From contig CM059558.1 of assembly GCA_030386875.1 (NCBI GenBank), forward strand, positions 12,834,235-12,898,234: a stretch of DNA of 64,000 bases, read 5' to 3'. The DNA is from Morinoia aosen (Eukaryota > Arthropoda > Malacostraca > Amphipoda > Talitridae). The translations under genes were made by a program, and so were the position numbers. Shown in pieces: positions 55,501-64,000 of the stretch; the stretch's first letter is position 1; each line of letters opens with the position of its first letter. Under the pieces are notes generated by a model. The model saw nothing but the letters and a program-made list of their open reading frames with translations. It was not told the origin of the DNA and did not search any database.

Positions 55501-58500
55501 GTTTACTACTACCTGTGTTAGCAGGCTGGTTCATTTACCCATGTTTACTACTACTTGTTGTGTTAGCACGCTGGTTCATTTACCCATGTTTACTACTACT
55601 TGTGTTAGCAGGCTGGTTCATTTACTCATGTTTACTACTACTTGTGTTAGCAGGCTGGTTCAGTTGCCTATGTTTACTACTACTTGTGTTAGCAGGCTGG
55701 TTCAGTTGCCTATGTTTGCTACTACTTGTGTTGGCAGGCTGGTTCAGTTGCCTATGTTTACTACTACTTGTGTTAGCAGGCTGGTTCAGTTGCCTATGTT
55801 TACTACTACTTGTTGTGTTAGCAGGCTGGTTCAGTTGCCTATGTTTACTACTACTTGTTGTGTTAGCAGGCTGGTTTGGTTGCCTATGTTTACTACTACT
55901 TGTTGTTTTAGCAGGCTGGTTCAGTTGCCTATGTTTACGACTACTTGTGTTAGCAGGCTGGTTCAGTTGCCTATGTTTACTACTACTTGTTGTGTTAGCA
56001 GGCTGGTTCAGTTGCCTATGTTTACTACTACTTGTTGTGTTAGCAGGCTGGTTCAGTTGCCTATGTTTACTACTACTTGTGTTAGCAGGCTGGTTCAGTT
56101 GCCTATGTTTACTACTACTTGTTTTGTTAGCAGGCTGGTTCATTTACCCATGTTTACTACTACTTGTTGTGTTAGCAGGCTGGTTCATTTACCCATGTTT
56201 ACTACTACTTGTTGTGTTAGCAGGCTGGTTCAGTTGCCTATGTTTACTACTACTTGTTGTGTTAGCAGGCTGGTTCATTTACCCATGTGTACTACTACTT
56301 GTTGTGTTAGCAGGCTGGTTCTGTTGCCTATGTTTACTACTACTTGTTTTGTTAGCAGGTTGGTTCAGTTGCCTATGTTTACTACTACTTGTTTTGTTAG
56401 CAGGCTGGTTCAGTTGCCTATGTTTACTACTACTTGTTGTGTTAGCAGGCTGGTTCAGTTGCCTAAGTTTACTACTACTTGTTGTATTTGCAGGCTGGTT
56501 CAGTTGCCTATGTTTACTACTACTTGTTGTGTTAGCAGGCTGGTTCAGTTGCCTAAGTTTACTACTACTTGTTGTATTTGCAGGCTGGGTCTGAGTTAAG
56601 GTGCTACGGCCATGCCAGCGTCATGTACGAGGCTGCAAAGCACCATCTGTACAGCAGGGATCCTGCATTGCTGGAGGCTGTGAGTTGGTTCTCACATGTC
56701 AATTTATGTGCCATGCTACTGGAATTTATTCAATTCTATCATTTTTTTTTTGTTATTAAGTAGTAACCTATTTTTTGTCTGTTGAATTTAGTTACAGATT
56801 GGGTTATTATGATATTTACTAGGAGTTTGTATTACACAGTTAAACAATTTTTGTCATCATGTATTTATCAGGTTCTGCGAGTTGCTCTCTTATGGAGATT
56901 AGTCTGTCAGGACGCTGATGTAAGTTTTGATTTGTACTAAACTGTCATGATTGCCCAGGAAATTATAGTTTTTGTGTACTCGTATGATTAAGTATATATC
57001 TTCTCCTCAGGCTTACCCCGCCGCCACTGCGGCAGCTACCGTGCTGCTGCAGGACTCCAGTTGCGCACACAGCGCTCAGGTGATCTCTCTTGTCCAGGTC
57101 TTGCCTCAGTCAACTCAACAGGAATTTATAAATTCCCTATTAAGCTTACCTTTTCATCCCCATGCTCGGTTTTTTCATAACAGTATAGGGACCTTTGCAT
57201 GATCATTGTTCAACTCATTAAAGTGCAGATTATCAGTTTCAGTGTGTAAGGAACTCTTTTGAAAGACTGTGAAATTGTCATATTTATAGTGTTTTATCTG
57301 TAGATTCTTGTGAATGATATAAAAGTTTTGTAGTAATTGCCTGTGAAAAAACTGGTGCTGGGTAACTGTCAGAATTGAAAAGCTTTTAAATTTGTTACTT
57401 CTATTGACAAGCAGGATAAAAATGTACTATTCACCTATTGATACCAGTGTCCTTTGAAATAGAAAAATGAATGAAAGTAAAACGAACAGATATAATCTAC
57501 CCTAAAAGAAGCATATGCCCACTTCCTTTTTATTCAGAACTAGTGTACACAGCCCATCAAAAATCACGGTATTCTATGTTTTCCCTGAATATATTCTCCA
57601 GATATGGATGGCAAACAAATAAATTCATTCTAATGGTACATGCAATAAAAATGTTCTTATACTTGTGCACTAGAAAAACTTGTATCACAAATACGGTCAT
57701 AAAGCATCTTTATGAGCGTCACAGAGAGACAGAAGAAGCAGACACCGATAAAATTAATAAATTAATAAACACAAACCAAGGGCATTATTGGGTAAGATTT
57801 CTAATTATAGCATTGCGTAAATGTGTGTGCTGATGAAGTTTAGCGTTCCAGCTAAGCGCAGCAGAGGAGGTGCTGTCAATGCTGCTGCGCGACATGGCAT
57901 TCGAGCAGCGCCTCGACCTGCGCGCCGTGTATGTCTCTTGTCTGCCGCGCACCATTGCGGCTGCTGGCCTTCGCAGTGTCAGGTATGCCTCAACTTTCTG
58001 TTGAGTGTTCCAGGTGAACATGAACTTGTTGTTGTTGAGCTCCTTAGGTACGGAGGAACTTATTGTCAGGTGTTTATGAACTTTTCGTCAGGTACTTTAG
58101 GTGTGCATGAACTTATTTATTATCATGCACCTTAGGTCCACATCACGGAAGAGGAAACAAGGTAGGGTCATTTCTATGGGAGGAATTACACCTCTTGTTT
58201 GGCTAGCCAATAGAAAGGCTTTGTTTCAAAAAAACTTTATGACGTCACCAAAACGCCATGTCATTGAGCCAATAGTAGAGCCAAATTTGGGGGTAGCAGT
58301 GCTGCCAGATGCAAAATGAGCGTTGCTATTGGTTCGTTGCCGTGACGTCAGCGAAACCACACCATCAACGAAAAAAATACTGGTTTGAACCTACCTTGTT
58401 TCCTCTACTGTGGTGCACATGAACTTATCATTGGCTGGTACCCAAAGCATATGTGAACTAATTTTTAGGTACCTTAGGTGCATATGAACTTATTTTCAGC

Positions 58501-60779
58501 TACCTTAGGTGCATATGAACTTATTTATTTTCAGGCTTCTTAGGAACACATCAATTTATTGTCAAGTATATCAGATACACATGTACGGGCAGGGAAACAC
58601 TTGATAAGCTTGGCGGAGTTTATTTGGCTAGATGTTGACAGAAGGCAAGATGTTGATGGATTGAGCACCTGGCCTCGACAGAGCGGCTTCTTATTGGTAC
58701 CCTCCAGATACAGAAAAAGCTACTACAGATAACATGTGCGGAGATGCCGCATACACATGAATTTATTACCAAGTAGCTTGAGTTTATTGTCAGATACCTA
58801 AGTGGTGCGCATCAACTTGTTGTCAGGTACTGAGGGACTCAACTGTCAACAGCATGAGCTCAGTTCCTGTTGCATGTTCGTATGACCTCAGATTTTAGAT
58901 TTTATTTGAAACGTTCCGTACGACTCCAGTGATTGCTTTCAGATTAACTTAAAGCATGGGTGATAGCCTAAGACAGAGGTTCTTAACCTTGTTGGAGGTA
59001 CTGAACCCCACAAGTTCCATGCATGCACTCATCGAACCCTTCGTAGTTAAAAAAATAAAATTTGTTTGTTTTTTCTTCAAATTCGAAACATACATATAGA
59101 TGTATAACTATATACTGTATTAGTGCATAAACTGTACCACGCCGAACCCCTGAAACTGATTCACCGAACCCCTGGGGTTCGATCGAACCCAGGTTAAGAA
59201 CCATTGGCCTAAGAGCATAGGTAATAGCAGACTTAGAGCATAGGTGATAGCCTAAGAGTATAGACGATAACCTTAATTAAGTGCGCCCTCAAGCTAATTC
59301 TTCAATGCTTCTCAAGTCACAGTTGTTAAGTTTATGATTGTTAATGAGAGTTCTAAGATTCATGAGAATGCTATGAAGTAATTCAAAGTGCTGATAAGTT
59401 TGGTCCTTTGGTTTAATGTGAGACAAATTTAGCGTACAAAATTTGAGGTTTTCTCTTGTGCACCAATGCCTCGATGTTACTATTGTTTTGATTAGAATTA
59501 GCGCTCCCAGGGGAAGATGCGAGGTCCCAAGCTGCTGAAAGTTAGGTAGACCTTCCTTTTGTTGAAATAGAATAGGGTTTTGTTTTGTAGTGGACTACTT
59601 ATTTTTGGTTCACTTCTATTTTCAGCACCACTGATTTTCTTCTTTAACTTCTATCTTATTTCATAAACTTCTTTCTTAACATACTGTTTCTGTGTGCACG
59701 GGTCTTGTTTGGGAACACACAATCTTCATAGATTCCCATTCTTAATGGTGCCTCCCTCCTTCCTCTTTTTAAAACACCTTTGTCTTGGTTAGGAAGGATC
59801 AAACGAACTTACCTAATCTAACCACCAATTGAAGCATATAACTTATAAGCGTAAATTTGAGCTGCTTGGTAAGTTCTAATCGTCTGTTGATGCTTACAGC
59901 AGGAAAAAGTGAAAATAATTAGCATGTTTTCTAAAATATGTAGTACTTGTGATATGCTTTGAACAGGATTTCATATGTTGAAAAAAGTTATTCGTACTTA
60001 TTTACTGTAGCCAGTTCCTAGGGCGTCCTGTATTTATACGCTTAGAATGATAGAGAATATATGGTTAGCAATAGTTATAGTTGTTACACAATAGTGAGTC
60101 CTACTTAGGTAACAGTCTTGAATTAGACCTTTATTTTCCTCATAGTGAATTTCAAATTTTGAACCTGTGCCTTCATTTCCATTTAACAGTGAAATTTTTG
60201 ATGTGAGTTAGTCTATTTTCCACCACTGGTAATTGGTAAATTAATTGAGTTTTTCCTGAAAACAAAAACAAATTGTGTTCCCAAAATACTTGTTTACTTC
60301 TTTGTTCCCCATGGCTGGATTCACTTTAGGTATTACTTCAGGGGTCAAAATTTCTCTTAACAAAATAGTGGTGTAGAACCTTATTCATTCCAAACTAATT
60401 TGCGCCTTCAGTTGAAGATTTTATGTGTTCTGGAGGGAAGTCAGAGTACCAAATAGCTATGTGAAATCTATGGATCCACGATCCGTCCCGCTGGGGTTGC
60501 TTTGCTTGATTTAATAATAACAATAATAATAATAATAACACCTTGTTGACATGGCGTTTTGGTGACGTCATAAATTTTTTTTAATATAGCATTTCTATTG
60601 CCTAGCCGAAAAAGAGGAGGTATATTTTCTCCCATAGAAATGATCCTACTTTGTTTCCTTTTCCGTGGTTGTGATGAGTGCCGTGCTGCAGGTGGCAGGC
60701 TGAGGTGGTGCAGGTGCTCTGCAGCTACATCACGACCTATGAAGGGCCGGCTGCTCAAGACAGGCTCAACGCGCTCAAG
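52577..60779 (+). CDS. TTI2: TELO2-interacting protein 2 (TTT complex subunit), 3' end not in view
   Basis: TTI2 works with TELO2 and TTI1 as a co-chaperone that matures PIKK kinases such as ATM, ATR and mTOR. Predicted exons: 52577-53245, 54113-54235, 56584-56679, 56872-56919, 57011-57079, 57852-57982, 60692-60779. All have GT/AG ends and the frames fit; an acceptor at about 52538 suggests a 5' UTR intron. About 409 codons of alpha-helical repeat. Segments matching the family include LLPGVLLLLDDWETRHKI, ELRCYGHASVMYEAAKHHLY, EEVLSMLLRDMAFEQRLDLR and YITTYEGPAAQDRLNALK; the last matches the human YLEVYDGPEEEARLKILE block. The final ~100 residues (after that block in human) are missing and should lie beyond 60779, probably right of the LINE. 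Exon 5 could instead end at 57097, adding six codons. Introns are full of repeats and MITEs. Confidence 0.88.
54925..56583 (+). repeat. Splice-acceptor-like minisatellite in TTI2 intron 2
   Basis: About 38 units of 42 or 45 bp (with or without one extra TTG/TTT triplet). A typical unit reads TTTACTACTACTTGTTGTGT then TAGCAGGCTGGTTCAGTTGC. The last unit runs into the true acceptor, TTTGCAG|GCTGGGTCTGAG, so each unit copies the junction: CTAC branch-like bases, T-rich stretch, CAG and the first exon bases GCTGG. A GTTCATTTACCC variant occurs in blocks near 55445-55630 and 56140-56290. In the exon's frame most units carry TAG. Units are multiples of three, so the other frames are open for over 500 codons on + and about 200 on -; these are not genes. 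Confidence 0.92.
58010..58860 (+). repeat. Degenerate tandem repeat in TTI2 intron 6
   Basis: About 10-12 diverged units of 30-40 bp with the core AGGTACCTTAGGTGCATATG followed by AACTTATT. The MITE at 58144-58412 is inserted within it. It starts just after the donor of the exon ending at 57982. Confidence 0.65.
58144..58412. mobile_element. MITE, GAGGAAACAAGG type, copy 1
   Basis: About 269 bp with terminal inverted repeats CACGGAAGAGGAAACAAGG and (right end, inverted) CACAGTAGAGGAAACAAGG. Flanks GTCCACAT and GTGCACAT would be an 8-bp duplication with one mismatch, which suggests a hAT-type element. It contains two TGACGTCA-like palindromes (GTGACGTCA). No coding capacity. Confidence 0.65.
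58974..59206. mobile_element. hAT-type MITE in TTI2 intron 6
   Basis: 233 bp. The ends CAGAGGTTCTTAACCTTG and (inverted) CAATGGTTCTTAACCTGG are the classical hAT MITE style. A perfect 8-bp target duplication GCCTAAGA flanks it (58966-58973 and 59207-59214). The inside has GAACCCC/GGGGTTC palindromes and an AT-rich middle. Confidence 0.9.
59215..60464. other. TTI2 intron 6 middle, nothing recognised
   Basis: Begins with a few copies of a TGATAGCCTAAGAGCATAGG-like short repeat to about 59275 that also precedes the hAT MITE, then unique AT-rich DNA without a supported gene. Confidence 0.35.
60528..60671 (-). mobile_element. MITE fragment, same family as 58144-58412
   Basis: On the - strand it starts CACGGAAAAGGAAACAAAGT and shares TCATTTCTATGGGAG, GGCTAG, CAATAGAAA and TTTATGACGTCACCAAAACG with copy 1. 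It then ends in an ATT-rich microsatellite (60512-60540) without the second terminal repeat. It lies about 20 bp before the acceptor of the exon at 60692. Confidence 0.6.
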
Positions 60780-60784
60780 GTGAC

Positions 60785-61045
60785 AGCTTTATTTTGTGCT
60801 TCACAATTAGTAATGTTTCAGTGATTGCAATAACGCCAATTTTAGGTCATAATTGTGCTCTACCAAACGTATTTGCTTCTATGTTTGCAATAACGCCAAT
60901 TTTTGGTCATGGTTGTGCTTCACAACAAGTATGTATTCGTTTCAGTGATTACCATAATGCCAATTTTCAGCTATGGTTGTGCTTCACAACAGGTATTTAT
61001 TTCTACGTTTGCTATAACTCCAATTTTGAGTTATGGTAGCACTAA
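60785..61045 (+). repeat. ~60-bp tandem repeat directly after a TTI2 exon
   Basis: About four units of 60-63 bp with the core GCAATAACGCCAATTTTAGG and TTGTGCTTCACAA. It begins within 10 bp of the splice donor at 60780. Confidence 0.75.
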
Positions 61046-61809
61046 GTTCTAAATTTTCGAAAATTAAGTATTCTTTATTGTACTTATTAAAGCTACTGTG
61101 TATGCAAAATTTCAATCTGCGTTTGTACTCATGCCACGCATAAGTAGTAGAAAGTCTTTCTTTTGGGACACTTAATCTAGACTAAAAGCTTGATGAATGA
61201 ATTCAGCCTTTAGTTTTGACTTCTTCTATTTCATTTCATCAAGCTCTGATAGCGAAAGCTATTATTTCACTATGTAATTTTTGGCTCATGTTGCTGATTT
61301 GTTTACATTTAAATTCTTTCGGATAATAATGTAAAGGTTTTTGTTTTCTGCTTGACCCTATGGAGATGAAACATTCACTTATATACATTTTTAACGACAT
61401 ATTTAGGGGTATAAATAATTTTACAAATGTTTAAACGGTTAGTTTTTAGGAGGGATGAAATATCTTTGCCGATCTCAGTTTGGTTCTGTTATTTTGTATT
61501 GAAAATCCGCGGTCATTAGGTTTATACCACTAACATGAAATCGTTAAGCTGTTTAAAAATTATTTCCCGTCTCTATATATATATATTTTGATATATATAT
61601 ATTGAAAATATATATTTTCGTTTTGCTACAGTGGCGTAGTGTATGACCTAACGCCTGAATTTATCTGTACCTGAGCTGATTACTTGAGCTGCCAACTATT
61701 GAACTGAGTTGCTAATGAGGACGAACGAGTGAGGACGCTTTACTTGATGCAACATCATTAACTTATATATTCCCTGTGCTGGTAACTCTGAAATAAGGGG
61801 CGTATTCTA
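61046..61809. other. AT-rich DNA before the LINE; (TA)n at 61575-61615
   Basis: Presumed TTI2 intron. Holds a short TATATA microsatellite but no further TTI2 exon that I can recognise. Confidence 0.35.
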
Positions 61810-61967
61810 CAGTCATTTATCAAAAGCCATCTTGGCTTGAATCTCCGCTTTTGTTGGAACAGTTGGACTTTACTTCCAGGGCCGTGGCTGTAGTGATCCC
61901 CCACAGCTCACACTGCAGGGAAGACAAGTGAGATTTTCACACAGCGCCAAGTTTCTGGGGGTGACGC

Positions 61968-63446
61968 TTGATGACCTCTTGGAAGCCCTACCTAGCTACC
62001 CTCAAGGCTGACTGCGTCAGAAGGCTGAACTTGCTAAAAAGCCTGGCCGGCCTGACGTGGGGGGCTGACAGGATGACCCTACTGAGACTATATCGTACTC
62101 TTATTAGAAGCAAGATCGACTACGGCTGCATAGTGTATCAATATGCTAAGGCGACTTCACTTTCGAAACTGGACCCTGTGCATCATGCTGCTATCAGAAT
62201 CTGCACTGGCGCGTTTAGGTCGTCCCCTTCCAGCAGCTTATGTGTGGAGAGCGGTGAACCTCCTTTACGGCACCGCCGTGTGCAGCTGACCCTTCAGTGC
62301 TTGGCACGATTGGAACAAGTCCCCTTGTCTCCTGCATGGACCAGCGTGCATGCGCCACTAGGCCGACATCTGCCTTTCCCTTACTTTCTGCCCTCATCGG
62401 AAGATTATTCGGCAGTCGTGGTTGCAATGCAGCTGAGGCCAATGAGAATACAACCAGTGTTCTTGGAAAGTTTTCCCACGTGGCGTGTCCCAATCGGGAG
62501 TTTTTGTCCGGGATGTCAAATGCCTAAGAAGGATTCTATGCCTACCCACATATTGACGGGGATCTTTTTGGACCATATTGCCGAAAAACATGCCCGTGCG
62601 ATGGAGTTCTATACCGACGGCTCAAAGGTGGGAGACGCTGTAGGGTGTGCCGCTGTGTCGGGGGAGATGGTGAGCGCCAAGAGATTGCTCTCAGAGTCGT
62701 CCATTTTCACTGCGGAACTTTACGGTGTACTGGAGGCCCTTCAACTAATTAAACATTGTGAGCATGATACTTTTCCTATTTTTGTGGATTCAAAAAGTGT
62801 GGTGGAGGCCACTCGAGAGCATAATAGTACCCGTCCGCTCGTTGGTGAGATCGTCATGAACTTAATAGATTTAACACTTGAGCGTAAATCTGTGACGTTG
62901 TGCTGGGTGCCCAGCCACGTAGGAGTGTCTGGCAATGAGAGAGCTGACCAGGAGGCTAAACGGGCCGCAGAGGCAAACGAAGAGACTCTAAATCTGATGG
63001 CTCCTTTCCGGGATTATTACCCTCGGATCAAAGCGGCAGTGAGAGAACGATGGCAGCAGGAATGGGACAACGCTGCTAATGATAGTAATAAATTAAGAAG
63101 CATTAAACCCACTATACGTGAGTGGATATCGTCCAGTTGTCGTAGTCGCCGGTTAGAGGTGATGCTTTGTCGCCTCCGTATTGGCCATACGCGGCTAACA
63201 CACGGCCACCTGATGGAGCGGCTACCACAGCCGCAGTGCGAACGGTGTCGTGTGCCTTTGACTGTAAAGCACTTCCTCGCGGAGTGTCCCCTGTATGCTG
63301 TTGCCAGGAATCTGCATTTTCCGCACCTTTGCGGTCGTGCACAGGATGTTTTGACCGGAATACTTGGGGAAGCTGAGCGATCAACTCACAATGTGACAGC
63401 GCTGCAGTCGTTTCTTGGAGCGTGTAATCTGTCTTCAAAAATCTAG
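61968..63446 (+). pseudogene. LINE ORF2 C-terminal part: RT thumb, RNase H, zinc motif
   Basis: 492 codons. Residues about 1-130 match the C-terminal RT region (GLTWGADRMTLLRLYRTLIR, SKIDYGCIVY, DPVHHAAIRICTGAF). RNase H follows at about 205-350 with Asp in FYTDGSKVGD, Glu in FTAELYGVLEAL, Asp in IFVDSKSV and the WVPSHVGVSGNERADQEAK segment. The C-terminal C-x2-C-x8-H-x4-C motif is CERCRVPLTVKHFLAEC. Upstream bases (61880-61965) encode SAKFLGVTLDD in another frame, so there is one frameshift near 61965. The rest is open to a TAG at 63444. The copy cannot move by itself because it lacks the 5' part. Confidence 0.85.
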
Positions 63447-63494
63447 CCTGAAAATTCTACGCATGGTAATGCGATGTAAACACTGAACCGTAAA

Positions 63495-63555
63495 ATGGCC
63501 GGGCGCGCTGCGCAATGCCCCTGGGGGTTTTAGCACGGGTAAGGCGCCCGGCCAT
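63495..63555 (+). other. Strong hairpin in the LINE 3' UTR
   Basis: ATGGCCGGGCGC (63495-63506) pairs perfectly with GCGCCCGGCCAT (63544-63555), with a loop holding a second small palindrome CCCCTGGGGG. Its position between the stop codon and the tail is where LINE transcriptases recognise their RNA. Confidence 0.65.
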
Positions 63556-63913
63556 AATTGGGTGGGCAGCTGAGACCCCCATTAGGGGGTTAGGCTGCTG
63601 ATCAATGTGCAAACTATGCATGTACCTTCGGATGATTATATGAACTGATTGAACCCTACGCATGAGGAGTATGGTGTTGAACTAGCAGCTCTTTCATTAC
63701 TGCTGATGCTGCTGCTGCCACCAATGAAATCAAGTGTTGTTCAGATCACGCCCGTGGCTGTCGCGTCTTTGTTTGTTTAATAGTTGCTGTGACTTGCGTT
63801 GCAATGTTTGTGGCAGTGAGACCTCGAAATTTGAGACGCGGAGACAACCTGAATTGTGAGACCTTCGGCGCGACATAGTGCAGGCACTGAAGCGCTAGCA
63901 AATTGATGTTTTT

Positions 63914-64000
63914 ACTACTACTACTACCACTACTACTACTGCCACTACTACTACTGCCACTACTACTACTGCCACCACCACTACTACTGCCACTACTACT
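63914..64000 (+). repeat. (ACT)n-type microsatellite, LINE tail
   Basis: TACTACTACTACTACC-like repeats with ACTACTGCC variants, continuing past the window edge. It follows the LINE 3' UTR and is likely its tail, later expanded. Confidence 0.8.

Larger units (their letters stand above)
61810..63913 (+). mobile_element. 5'-truncated LINE (I/Jockey/R1-like, with RNase H)
   Basis: Only the end of the reverse transcriptase, an RNase H domain, a zinc motif and the 3' UTR remain; the exact left end is uncertain (about 61810-61870). The element ends in a TAC/ACT trinucleotide tail that runs off the window. Strand is the same as TTI2, probably within its intron. Confidence 0.8.

Noticed and set aside
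54842-56599. Long open frames of 558, 557, 202 and 173 codons on both strands (Leu/Cys/Trp-rich or Asn/Gln/Ser-rich)
   Set aside because: They are forced by the 42/45-bp unit length of the intron 2 array; the same DNA is open on both strands and lies between TTI2 exons.
57471-57833. 120-codon frame before a TTI2 exon
   Set aside because: Lies in the intron, ends before the acceptor at 57851 and has no similarity to TTI2 or other families I know.

Overview
The window is nuclear DNA of an arthropod, most likely an insect. It is AT-rich, its one clear host gene has canonical introns, and its mobile elements (copia, three Gypsy-type LTR elements, a Polinton, an RNase-H-bearing LINE, a tRNA-derived SINE and many foldback MITEs) are of arthropod type. 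The species cannot be named from the sequence. Host coding DNA is only a few percent of the window.

Layout. 1-6.0 kb: AT-rich intergenic DNA with tandem repeats, two copies of a ~105 bp palindromic element, two microsatellites and a tRNA-like fragment. 6.08-28.0 kb: Gypsy element G1 (+ strand, 1,660-bp LTRs, target duplication CGTT) with a 13.8-kb Polinton (genes on the - strand) inserted just in front of its gag start; Polinton TIRs are 291 bp and the 6-bp target duplication is ATTGCC. 28.9-40.0 kb: a copia element (target duplication GTTAC) carrying Gypsy element G2 (- strand, target duplication CTCT), which itself carries an 855-bp TTAA-flanked foldback MITE. 40.0-40.4 kb: two probable host exons resembling the tail of SWIM-type zinc-finger proteins. 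41.3-46.4 kb: Gypsy element G3 (- strand, target duplication GCAAG). 46.4-49.5 kb: SINE copies, a short minisatellite and one probable host exon on the - strand. 49.5-52.4 kb: three foldback elements, one nested in another. 52.6-60.8 kb: the host gene TTI2 (partner of TELO2 and TTI1 in the TTT co-chaperone complex), whose last exons are not seen. 61.8-64 kb: a 5'-truncated LINE with a trinucleotide tail.

The Polinton has the full virus-like set: PolB, chromodomain integrase, packaging ATPase, adenain-type protease, hexon- and penton-like capsid proteins, a parvovirus-type phospholipase A2 domain, a small pX-like protein and fibre-like coiled-coil proteins. Several genes are broken, so it is treated as a fossil. 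Ten of its genes have an A-tract abutting the start codon (six exactly TWTAAAAA-ATG), a possible shared promoter.

The most unusual host feature is in TTI2 intron 2. About 38 tandem 42/45-bp units, each a near copy of the intron-exon junction (CTAC, T-rich stretch, CAG|GCTGG), lie directly against the real acceptor. The array looks like an amplified 3' splice site.
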